Assembly: GCA_021801545.1 (NCBI GenBank)
Contig: JAJYXX010000372.1
Span: 1 to 14,036 of the forward strand
Origin: Chloroflexota bacterium
GTDB lineage: Bacteria; Chloroflexota; Limnocylindria; Limnocylindrales; CSP1-4
Reading direction: 5' to 3'
DNA length: 14,036 nucleotides
The notes beneath the pieces were generated by a model. It was given only the letters and a program-made list of their open reading frames with translations. It did not search any database and was not told the DNA's origin. Numbering within the stretch: position 1 is the stretch's first letter; each line of letters begins with the position of its first letter. The position numbers and the translations under genes were made by a program. This document shows positions 7,615 through 13,850 of this stretch, one piece after another.

Positions 7615-7646
7615 CGACAGTGCAACCGAGGAGAGGGCAACGATGA
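7611..7646 (+). other. Possible 11-codon micro-ORF bridging kinase and isomerase genes
   Basis: ATG at 7611 overlaps the kinase TGA (ATGA). It reads MTTVQPRRGQR, and its own TGA (7644-7646) overlaps the isomerase ATG at 7643. It therefore spans the whole gap, and the isomerase ribosome site (GAGGAGAGG, about 7628-7636) lies inside it. It might carry ribosomes from one gene to the next, or be chance. The peptide itself shows no function. Confidence 0.3.
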
Positions 7647-9031
7647 CAGTCAGGGCGAAGATCGGCGTTCTGGTCATGGCGCTGCTGGAGGACGACTACA
7701 ACAAGACCGGGCACATGCGGCCGGCGGCGTCGGCGGCCGCGCAGGAGATCGCGAACCTGCTCGCCGAATCCGGCGAGGTCGTCCACGCCGGGCTCGTCGA
7801 GGAGGAGCACCAGGCGGCCGCGGCGGCCCGCCTCTTCAACGCCGAGGATGTCGACATCATCGTGGCAATGGAGCTCGCCTACACGAAGGGCGTCGTGCCG
7901 GCGCGCTGCCTGATCGACACGACGGCCCCGGTGCTCGTCTGGAACGCCCAGAAGATCAGCCGGCTCGGCGAGAGCGACGGCTTCGACGTCGTCATGCTCA
8001 ACTCGGGGATGGCCGGCATACCCGAGCTCACCGCGGTCCTGCTGCGGACGGGCCGCGACTTCTCGATGGTCACCTCCCGCCTCGACGATCCGGAGGGCCA
8101 CCGCAAGGTGCGCGAGATCATCACCGCGGCGGCGGTCCGCCGGCGCCTGCGCACCGCGCGGGTCGCGCTCGTCGGCCATCCGTTCGAGGGGATGACCGAC
8201 CTGATGTTCGACGGCCTCTCGCTCCGCCAGGACGTCGGACCGGTCGTCTGGCCGCTCGAGCCGGAGAAGATCGCCGTCCGGTTCGGCGAGATCGCCCAGG
8301 CGGAGGTCGACGCGACGGTCGCCGCCGAGCGCGCCCGGTACACCGTCGAGATGGAGCCCGCGCTCTTCGAGCGCTCGGTCCGCCTGGCGCTGGCGATCGA
8401 ATCGGTCATCAAGGAGCACAGGTTCGACGCGTTCACCGCCTTCGACCAGGTGTGGCTCACCGATCCCCGAGTCGGGATCATCCCGTCGTATGGGACGGGG
8501 CGCCTGTGCGAGATCGGGATCCCGGCCGCGCCGGAGGGCGACGTCAACTGCGCCGTCGCCCAGCTCGTCCTCCAGGAGCTCGCCGGCCAGGCGACGACGG
8601 TCGAGAACTACGTCATCGACTTCGAGAACAACGCCGTGATGTTCTCCCACGACGGTCACGGCAATCCCGCTCTCGCCACGCCGGGCGAGGTGAAGGTGAA
8701 GCACTCGATCTACTACCAGGGTGTCCACGGGTTCGGGGCCGGCTTCGAGTTCGCCTACCGGCCCGGGCCGGTGACGAACCTCGCCCTCGTCACGGTGGGC
8801 GAGAACCAGTGGCGGTTCGTCATCTCGGAAGGCGAGTTCCTGCCCTTCCCGCCCCGCCCGATCTCGGCTCCCCAGACGCTCTTCCGCCACGACTCGCTGC
8901 CGGTCGACGAGTGGTGCAACGAGTGGTGCCAGGCAGGTGCGCCCCATCACATGGCCGCCGCCCAGGGCCGCTGGACCGACCAGCTCCTCCATCTCGCGCA
9001 GATGCTCGGGATCGAAGCGGTCGTCGTCTGA
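7643..9031 (+). CDS. L-fucose/L-arabinose isomerase-like protein (COG2407)
   Basis: A 462-residue protein with the layout of the fucose/arabinose isomerase fold: Rossmann-like N-terminal domains (KIGVLVMALL, then VDIIVAMELAYTKG) and a C-terminal metal site. Plausible Mn2+ ligands or catalytic residues are Glu298 (AAPEGDVN), Glu328 (DFENN), His336 and His339 (FSHDGHGN) and His435/His436 (GAPHHM). The Glu-Glu-His-His order recalls AraA. The family interconverts aldoses and ketoses; the substrate cannot be assigned here. It probably provides the ketose used by the upstream FGGY kinase. ATG at 7643 has a strong GAGGAGAGG site. COG2407 members are often annotated only as fucose isomerase-like, and some may have other roles. 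Confidence 0.88.
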   Translation: MTVRAKIGVLVMALLEDDYNKTGHMRPAASAAAQEIANLLAESGEVVHAGLVEEEHQAAAAARLFNAEDVDIIVAMELAYTKGVVPARCLIDTTAPVLVWNAQKISRLGESDGFDVVMLNSGMAGIPELTAVLLRTGRDFSMVTSRLDDPEGHRKVREIITAAAVRRRLRTARVALVGHPFEGMTDLMFDGLSLRQDVGPVVWPLEPEKIAVRFGEIAQAEVDATVAAERARYTVEMEPALFERSVRLALAIESVIKEHRFDAFTAFDQVWLTDPRVGIIPSYGTGRLCEIGIPAAPEGDVNCAVAQLVLQELAGQATTVENYVIDFENNAVMFSHDGHGNPALATPGEVKVKHSIYYQGVHGFGAGFEFAYRPGPVTNLALVTVGENQWRFVISEGEFLPFPPRPISAPQTLFRHDSLPVDEWCNEWCQAGAPHHMAAAQGRWTDQLLHLAQMLGIEAVVV

Positions 9032-9033
9032 CG

Positions 9034-10158
9034 ATGGCCAGCGGGCGCGCCGACACGACAGCCACGAGGGCAGTCACGACCGCTCCGGGAGCGACGGCCG
9101 CGCTGCCGACCACGATGCTCGCCGCCGTCCTGTACGGGCGGAGCGACCTACGGCTCGAGGAGCGGCCCCGCCCGACGGCCGGCCCGGGCGAGGTCATCCT
9201 GCGGGTTCGCCGCTGCGGCATCTGCGGATCCGACGTGCGCACCTATGCCCGTGGCCCGTCCGCCCGCTACGCGGTGCCGATCGTGCTCGGCCACGAGTTC
9301 GTGGGTCACGTCGTCGAGCTGGGGCCGGGCGTCGAGGGTGTCCCGCTCGGGGCACGCGCGACGGCAGCCCCAGCGATCCCCTGTGGAACGTGCGCGGCCT
9401 GCCGCCGCGGCGACGACAACCTGTGCGAGAACCTGCTCGACTTCGGGATCAACATCGACGGCGGGCTCGCCGAGTACGTGCGGATCCCGGCCAGGTCGAT
9501 CGAGACCGGTGCCCTCGTCATCGCCCCGGAGCAGCTCCCCGACCCGGCCGCGATCCTCGGCGAGCCGATCGGCTGCTGCCTGCGGGGCCTCCGACGCGGG
9601 GCGGTCCGGGCTGGCTCGACGGTCGTCATCATCGGCGACGGACCGATCGGGCTGACCCATGCCATCCTCGCCCGGGAGATGGGCGCGGCCCGTGTCCTGT
9701 GTGTCGGCCACAACCCCGCCCGGCTCGAGGCGATCGCGCGGGCGGGCGCCGAGACGCTCACGGTCGAGGCGACGGCGGCCGACCCTGCCGAGGCGATCCT
9801 CGTGGCCCTCGGGCGGCGGGCGGACACCGTCGTCGCGGCGGTCCCCGACCCGCGGGCGATCGAGACCGCCGTCCGGCTCATCCGCGCCGGCGGGTCGGTC
9901 GTGGCCTTCGGCGGTCTCGCCGGCGATCCATCGATCACGATCGATGGCAATCGCCTCCACTACGGCGAGTGGACGCTCGTGGGCAGCTTCAACTGCACGA
10001 CGGCCGAGTTCCGCGAGGCGATCGATCTCGCCGGCCGCCTCGACACCCGCCTGTTCGAGACGACGCTCTACCCGCTCACCAGGATCACCGACGCCTTCGA
10101 GGCCGCCCGAACGCGAGCGACGCTCAAGGCGGTCGTCAGCATGGAGCCGCCAGCATGA
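9034..10158 (+). CDS. Zinc-dependent medium-chain alcohol/polyol dehydrogenase
   Basis: A 374-residue MDR-family enzyme. Catalytic zinc residues are Cys61 (CGICGSD), His87-Glu88 (GHEF) and Glu177 (GEPIGCC). The structural zinc site is complete: Cys117, Cys120, Cys123 and Cys131. The nucleotide-binding loop is GDGPIG at about 210-215. The family oxidises polyols or alcohols, or reduces the matching ketones or aldehydes, as in sorbitol and threonine dehydrogenases. Here it could reduce the aldehyde released by the aldolase or oxidise a polyol substrate. ATG at 9034, two bases after the isomerase stop, adds 27 low-complexity residues before the usual MLAAVLYG start. ATG at 9115 is therefore a serious alternative, and neither has a good ribosome site. 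Its stop overlaps the aminotransferase ATG. Confidence 0.92.
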   Translation: MASGRADTTATRAVTTAPGATAALPTTMLAAVLYGRSDLRLEERPRPTAGPGEVILRVRRCGICGSDVRTYARGPSARYAVPIVLGHEFVGHVVELGPGVEGVPLGARATAAPAIPCGTCAACRRGDDNLCENLLDFGINIDGGLAEYVRIPARSIETGALVIAPEQLPDPAAILGEPIGCCLRGLRRGAVRAGSTVVIIGDGPIGLTHAILAREMGAARVLCVGHNPARLEAIARAGAETLTVEATAADPAEAILVALGRRADTVVAAVPDPRAIETAVRLIRAGGSVVAFGGLAGDPSITIDGNRLHYGEWTLVGSFNCTTAEFREAIDLAGRLDTRLFETTLYPLTRITDAFEAARTRATLKAVVSMEPPA

Positions 10159-11507
10159 CCGCGCCTCTCTCCCCCGCCCTCGCCCCGTATCAGAGCGCCA
10201 CGGCCGAGGAGCTCGCCGCTGGCCGTCGTGCCCTCATGGGCGGCGGCGTTGCCGGCCAGGCGGCGTTCATCGTCGACCACGGCGCAGGGGCGGTCGTCGT
10301 CGACACCGAGGGTCGCGAGTACATCGACTGCACCTCCCAGGCCTGGTCGCTCGGGATCGGCTATGCACACCCGAAGATCGCCGCCGCCGTGGCCGAGCAG
10401 GTCTACCGCTACACGCACATCCGGACCGGCTTCGAGACGATCCCGAAGCTGCTTCTCGCCAGGCGGCTCGCGGCGCTCGCACCGGGCGACCTGAACCGTG
10501 TCGCGTTCACCCTCTCGGGCTCCGATGCGATCGAGGGCGCGATGAAGCTCGCGATGCGCAACCGGGCCGGCGCCTCGACGTTCCTCAGCCTCTGGGAGGG
10601 CTACCACGGCCGGACGTTCGGCACGATGGCCGTCAGCTGGCCGCACCCGGACAGCATCTTCGGGCGCTGGATGGGTCCGGTCCTGCGCGTCCCGGCCCCG
10701 TACCCGTACCGCTGCCCGTTCGGCGAAGGGATGACCGACGAGCAATGCGTCGACGCCTGCGTCGACTTCACCCGCCAGGCGATCCTCCACGCGGTCGACG
10801 GCCCGATCGCCGGCCTGATCATGGAACCATTCCAGGGCAACGGCGGGATGATCGAGTTCCCGCCCTCGTATCACCGGAAGATCCGCGAGCTGTGCGACGA
10901 GTTCGGGCTGATCCTCATCTGGGACGAGATCCAGACCGGCTTCGGACGGATGGGGGCGATGTTCGCGGCCGACCTGTACGGCGTCGTGCCGGACATCATG
11001 GTGATCGGCAAGGGCCTGGGCGGGGGCTTTCCGATCTCCGCGATCCTCGTCTCCGACCGGCTGACGGGCTTCAAGCCCGGCGATCACTCGTTCACCCACG
11101 CCCATTTCCCGCCCTCGATGGTGGCCGCCCTGGCCACGCTCGACGTCATGGAGGAGGAGGGGCTGATCGAGAAGTGCCGGGCGATGGGCGAGTACTTCAC
11201 GAGCCGGCTCCTGGCGATGCAGGAGCACCACCCCCTGATCGGCCAGGTCCGCGGACCGGGTCTGATGATCGCGATCGAGCTCGTCCGTGACCGGGTGACG
11301 AAGGAGCCGGCTCGCCGCGAGGCGGCCTGGGTCGTCCACGAGGGGATGAAGCGCGGCGTCATCTTCGGCGAATCGAAATACCTGGGCCTCGGCAACACCG
11401 TGAAGATCAAGCCGCCGTTCGTCATCACCGAGGCGCAGGCCGATCGCGTCCTCGCCGTCCTCGACGAGCTGCTCACGGAACTTGAAACGCACGGACTGCC
11501 CGGCTGA
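10155..11507 (+). CDS. Class III (PLP-dependent) aminotransferase
   Basis: A 450-residue protein with a full class III fold. Asp257 in WDEIQTGFGRMG contacts the pyridine nitrogen and Lys286 in VIGKGLGGGFPISAIL is the PLP lysine. SGSDAIEGAMK is the phosphate-binding turn and PYPYRCPFG resembles GABA-type transaminases. The family moves an amino group between an omega-amine or amino acid and a keto acid or aldehyde; 2,2-dialkylglycine decarboxylase and amine-lyase relatives share the fold. ATG at 10155 forms ATGA with the dehydrogenase stop, so the two are translated together. This pairing suggests that an alcohol is oxidised to a carbonyl and then aminated, or the reverse. Its place in a sugar-breakdown operon is unusual. 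Substrate unknown. Confidence 0.92.
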   Translation: MTAPLSPALAPYQSATAEELAAGRRALMGGGVAGQAAFIVDHGAGAVVVDTEGREYIDCTSQAWSLGIGYAHPKIAAAVAEQVYRYTHIRTGFETIPKLLLARRLAALAPGDLNRVAFTLSGSDAIEGAMKLAMRNRAGASTFLSLWEGYHGRTFGTMAVSWPHPDSIFGRWMGPVLRVPAPYPYRCPFGEGMTDEQCVDACVDFTRQAILHAVDGPIAGLIMEPFQGNGGMIEFPPSYHRKIRELCDEFGLILIWDEIQTGFGRMGAMFAADLYGVVPDIMVIGKGLGGGFPISAILVSDRLTGFKPGDHSFTHAHFPPSMVAALATLDVMEEEGLIEKCRAMGEYFTSRLLAMQEHHPLIGQVRGPGLMIAIELVRDRVTKEPARREAAWVVHEGMKRGVIFGESKYLGLGNTVKIKPPFVITEAQADRVLAVLDELLTELETHGLPG

Positions 11508-11526
11508 GGGTATCGTTCGGGGTGCC

Positions 11527-12342
11527 GTGACCGACACCGAGCGCCGCCTGGCGCTGACCTTCCTCGTCGACTACGACGGCACGATCTGCCTGAGCCAGGT
11601 CACCGACGTGCTGATGGAGGTCCACGTCGATCACGATGCCTGGCAGGCGCTCGACGAGCGCTACCTGCGCGGTGAGATCGGCTCACGCGAGGAGCTGACC
11701 CAGCTCGTCGCCTGGCTGCCGGCCGAGCGCGAGCCGGTCATGGCGACCGCCGCCGCCCAGCCGCACGACGAGACGTTCGCCGGCTTCGTCGCGCTCGCCC
11801 GCCGGGTCGGCGTCGAGATCGAGATCGTCAGCGACGGCTACGGCTTCTACGTCGAGCCGGCGCTCCGGGCGATGGGCGTGACCGGCCTCCCGATCGTCAC
11901 GGCTCGCACGAGCTGGGACTCCGGCCGGCCGGAGATCACGTTCCCGTTCGGGCACCCCGAGTGCTTCGTGTGCGGAACCTGCAAGCGCGAACGGGTGCGC
12001 CATCACCAGGCGCGCGGGCGGCACGTCGTCCTCGTCGGGGACGGCACGAGCGACCGGTTCGCGGCCGCCCATGCCGACACGATCTTCGCCAAGCCGCCCC
12101 TCACCGCGTGGTGCGAGGCGGAGGGCTGGGCGCACGAACCGTGGACGACGTTCGATGACGTCTCGGCCTGGCTCCGGCGCGTCGTCGACGAGCCGTCGCG
12201 ACTCCTGCCGGCGGAGGGGCGCCCGTTCATCTGCGGGCCGGAGGTCTGGGGGCCCGGCCGGTTCCGTCCACCGGGATTCGAAGCGCCGGTCGACAGCACG
12301 ACGCTGGCCCGGCACGCTGCCGAGGAGGTCGCTGATGCCTGA
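11527..12342 (+). CDS. MtnX-like HAD-superfamily phosphatase
   Basis: A 271-residue HAD hydrolase. Motif I is VDYDGTI, with nucleophile Asp15 and acid/base Asp17. Motif II is IVSDGYG (Ser102) and motif IV is VGDGTSDRFAA (Asp172, Asp176). A CFVCGTCK cluster (Cys146, Cys149, Cys152) resembles the CG-x-CK element of MtnX relatives. MtnX itself dephosphorylates a methionine-salvage intermediate, but no other salvage gene is present, so a different sugar or polyol phosphate is more likely. The last 40 residues (RPFICGPEVWGPG onward) extend past the HAD core. GTG at 11527, nineteen bases after the aminotransferase stop, is preferred. TTG at 11482 would start inside that gene. The C-terminus overlaps the next gene by eight bases. 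Confidence 0.85.
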   Translation: MTDTERRLALTFLVDYDGTICLSQVTDVLMEVHVDHDAWQALDERYLRGEIGSREELTQLVAWLPAEREPVMATAAAQPHDETFAGFVALARRVGVEIEIVSDGYGFYVEPALRAMGVTGLPIVTARTSWDSGRPEITFPFGHPECFVCGTCKRERVRHHQARGRHVVLVGDGTSDRFAAAHADTIFAKPPLTAWCEAEGWAHEPWTTFDDVSAWLRRVVDEPSRLLPAEGRPFICGPEVWGPGRFRPPGFEAPVDSTTLARHAAEEVADA

Positions 12343-12502
12343 CGAGACAACCTTCACCGTGACGATCGAGCTCAGCCGCGAGCAGGTCGAGCTCGTCATC
12401 GCGGCGCTCCGACTCCTCCTCGCCTCGGAGGAGGACGTCGACGAGATCCGCGAGATCAAGGCGCTCCTGGCGAAGCTGCCCGCATTCTCGCCCGGGAGCT
12501 GA
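12335..12502 (+). CDS. Small 55-residue protein coupled to the phosphatase gene
   Basis: ATG at 12335 lies inside the end of the phosphatase gene (8-base overlap). A good GAGGAGG site (about 12322-12328) sits seven or so bases upstream, so it looks translated and coupled. The product is acidic and mostly helical: a beta-like start (TFTVTIELS), then helix EQVELVIAALRLLLAS, then helix DVDEIREIKALLAKL. It has no signal peptide, cysteine or membrane span. I do not recognise it. A helical hairpin of this size could be a subunit or partner of the phosphatase or an orphan dimerising protein. It is the last gene of the rightward operon and stops three bases from the convergent transporter stop. Confidence 0.75.
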   Translation: MPDETTFTVTIELSREQVELVIAALRLLLASEEDVDEIREIKALLAKLPAFSPGS

Positions 12503-12505
12503 GGG

Positions 12506-13570
12506 TCACGCCGGGCGACGAGGATGCGTCCCCTCGCGCCGGGCGACGAGGATGCCGAGGACGATGACGAGGCCGCCCGCAACCTGCTCGGGACGGATCG
12601 TCTCGCCCAGGAAGATCGCGGCCAGGATCACCGCGAGGGCGGGCGGCAGGAACTGGAGGTTCGTGATCCGGGTCGGCCCGAGGAGCCTGATCCCCTCGAA
12701 GACGACGACGTTGCCGAGCGCGCCGGCAAGGACGGCCGAGTAGGCGATCGCCAGACCGCCGGCCGGCGTGACGAGCGACAGGTCCGCCTGGGCGAGCTGC
12801 CAGAGCCCGAGCGGCGCCATCACCGCGGTCCCGGAGAGGATCGTCCAGGCGCTCGTGCGCAGGGGCGAGTGACGGCGCAGGACCGGCGCCCCGAAGCTGA
12901 CGTAGCAGGCCCAGCAGAGCGCGGCGACGAGCGTCATCAGGTCGCCCGTCAGGTGGTCGGCGAGGCTGAACCCGGAGCCGGCACCGATGACGAGCCCGAC
13001 GCCGACGAACGAGACGAGGGCACCCGCCGCCTTCGCCCAGCTGAACGTGTCGGACCCGATCGCGACCGCGACGAGCATCGTGAAGATCGGGGTCGCCGCG
13101 ATGATCAGGGCCGAGTTGCCCGCGGTCGAGTGCGAGAGAGCGGTCGTCCAGAGCACCTGGTAGATGCCGAATCCGACCGCCCCGAGGGCGGCGACCGGCA
13201 GGAGGTCGCGTCGCGGCAGGCCAACACTCCCCTCCCGCCAGCGGCAGAAGGCGAGCAGGAGCAGGCCCGCGATCAGGAAGCGGATCGAGGCATATCCGAC
13301 CGGGGGCAGTTCGCTGAACGCCGCCTTGACGACGACGAAGTTGCCCGCCCAGATCGCCATCACACCCACCGCGGCGAACTCGGCGAGTTGCAGCTGGCGG
13401 GCGCTCGCCGCCGGGCACGGCTGGATTCTTCGCCGGCCGACGGGCGCGGCGACGGGCGCGGCGACGGGCGCGGACACCACGACGCCCGCCGGGTGAACGG
13501 CGGGCGTCGGGCTGGACAGCGTAGTGGGGCTGGACAGCGTAGTGGGGCTGGACGGCTCGGTCGAAGTCAC
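12506..13570 (-). CDS. EamA/DMT-family transporter
   Basis: A 354-residue inner-membrane protein of the drug/metabolite transporter superfamily. Two EamA repeats give about ten hydrophobic segments. The first starts near AVGVMAIWAGNFVVVKAAF (residues about 66-84), and the end carries the typical FLGETIRPEQVAGGLVIVLGI. Family members export amino acids, drugs or other metabolites; the cargo is unknown. A Ser/Thr/Pro/Ala-rich tail of about 60 residues precedes the first span and is built from short repeats. GTG at 13570 is used, but the nearest GGAGG is about 17 bases away, so a start nearer residues 31-32 (GTG GTG) is possible. It converges on the catabolic operon with only three bases between stop codons and shows no clear link to it. 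Confidence 0.92.
   Translation of the reverse strand: MTSTEPSSPTTLSSPTTLSSPTPAVHPAGVVVSAPVAAPVAAPVGRRRIQPCPAASARQLQLAEFAAVGVMAIWAGNFVVVKAAFSELPPVGYASIRFLIAGLLLLAFCRWREGSVGLPRRDLLPVAALGAVGFGIYQVLWTTALSHSTAGNSALIIAATPIFTMLVAVAIGSDTFSWAKAAGALVSFVGVGLVIGAGSGFSLADHLTGDLMTLVAALCWACYVSFGAPVLRRHSPLRTSAWTILSGTAVMAPLGLWQLAQADLSLVTPAGGLAIAYSAVLAGALGNVVVFEGIRLLGPTRITNLQFLPPALAVILAAIFLGETIRPEQVAGGLVIVLGILVARREGTHPRRPA
12509..12555 (-). repeat. 19-bp direct repeat at the 3' end of the transporter gene
   Basis: CGCCGGGCGACGAGGATGC occurs at 12509-12527 and again at 12537-12555, a 28-bp period. Both copies lie inside the transporter gene, but the shift is not a multiple of three. The upstream copy is read as ILVARR and the last as HPRRPA followed by TGA. 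It looks like a local duplication that set the present C-terminus. Confidence 0.8.
13439..13473 (-). repeat. 12-bp in-frame repeat in the transporter N-terminus
   Basis: GACGGGCGCGGC is repeated nearly three times head to tail (13439-13450, 13451-13462, 13463-13473 partial). The unit encodes four residues, giving APVAAPVAAPV in the tail before the first membrane span. Slippage would keep the frame. Confidence 0.85.
13509..13553 (-). repeat. 18-bp in-frame repeat at the transporter N-terminus
   Basis: GGGCTGGACAGCGTAGTG occurs twice exactly (13509-13526, 13527-13544), plus a nine-base partial third copy to 13553. The unit encodes six residues, giving SSPTTL repeated near the predicted N-terminus. 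Confidence 0.85.
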
Positions 13571-13595
13571 CGGATCTGCGCCGGCGACCTCCGGC

Positions 13596-13751
13596 TCAGG
13601 CGCCTTCCTGGTCCAGCTCGAGCGCCTCCTCGTCGGACTCCTCGGTCAGCTTCAGCCAGAGGAACAGCCCGGCAAGGACGACGAGCGGGATGATGATCAG
13701 CGCCGCGAGCGTGATGCCGAGCGCCACGGCGACCGTCTTGAGAGCATTCAT
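13596..13751 (-). CDS. Small single-span membrane protein, 51 residues
   Basis: ATG at 13751 follows a strong GGAGGT site by seven bases and reads to TGA at 13598-13596. After a short N-terminus (MNALK), residues about 6-32 are one long hydrophobic helix (VAVALGITLAALIIIP, then VVLAGLFLWL). A short acidic tail follows, TEESDEEALELDQEGA. It therefore looks like a small inner-membrane protein with a charged cytoplasmic tail. I do not recognise a family. Twenty-five bases separate it from the transporter start, so the two may be co-transcribed. It could be an accessory to that transporter, but nothing in the sequence proves it. Confidence 0.8.
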   Translation of the reverse strand: MNALKTVAVALGITLAALIIIPLVVLAGLFLWLKLTEESDEEALELDQEGA

Positions 13752-13768
13752 GTCTGCTACCTCCAGCG

Positions 13769-13845
13769 GAACGCCCGCGCGAGCGTTCGCATCATCTCTT
13801 CCCGGACCGCGACTGTCCTGCCCTGCGGCCGGATCGACTCGGCCG
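13769..13845. promoter_or_regulatory. Two short inverted repeats between small genes
   Basis: GAACGC (13769-13774) pairs with GCGTTC (13783-13788), and CGGCCG (13826-13831) with CGGCCG (13840-13845). Each has a 6-bp stem and an eight-base loop. They lie between the partial right-edge gene and the 51-residue gene. Neither is followed by a T-run, so terminator function is weakly supported. Confidence 0.3.
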
Positions 13846-13850
13846 GCGAC

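Noticed and set aside
5995..7677. 560-residue minus-strand frame opposite the FGGY kinase
   Set aside because: Its composition is that of an antisense frame and it has no domain. The plus strand has all FGGY kinase motifs.
7334..8992. 552-residue minus-strand frame opposite the isomerase-like gene
   Set aside because: It is an antisense shadow rich in Arg, Asp and Glu. No motif or ribosome site supports it.
10068..11537. 489-residue minus-strand frame opposite the aminotransferase
   Set aside because: No recognisable motif. The plus-strand gene has an intact PLP lysine and tight operon spacing.
11527..12342. Methionine salvage, from the MtnX-like phosphatase
   Set aside because: No other salvage gene (MtnA, MtnK, MtnW, MtnB or MtnD) lies in the window. 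The operon is about sugar phosphates, so only the family is used in the call.
12503..12505. Terminator between the convergent operons
   Set aside because: Only three bases separate the stop codons, and I see no stem followed by a T-run around them.
13439..13553. CRISPR-like array from the short repeats
   Set aside because: The repeats are 12 and 18 bp with no spacers and encode in-frame low-complexity residues of the transporter N-terminus.
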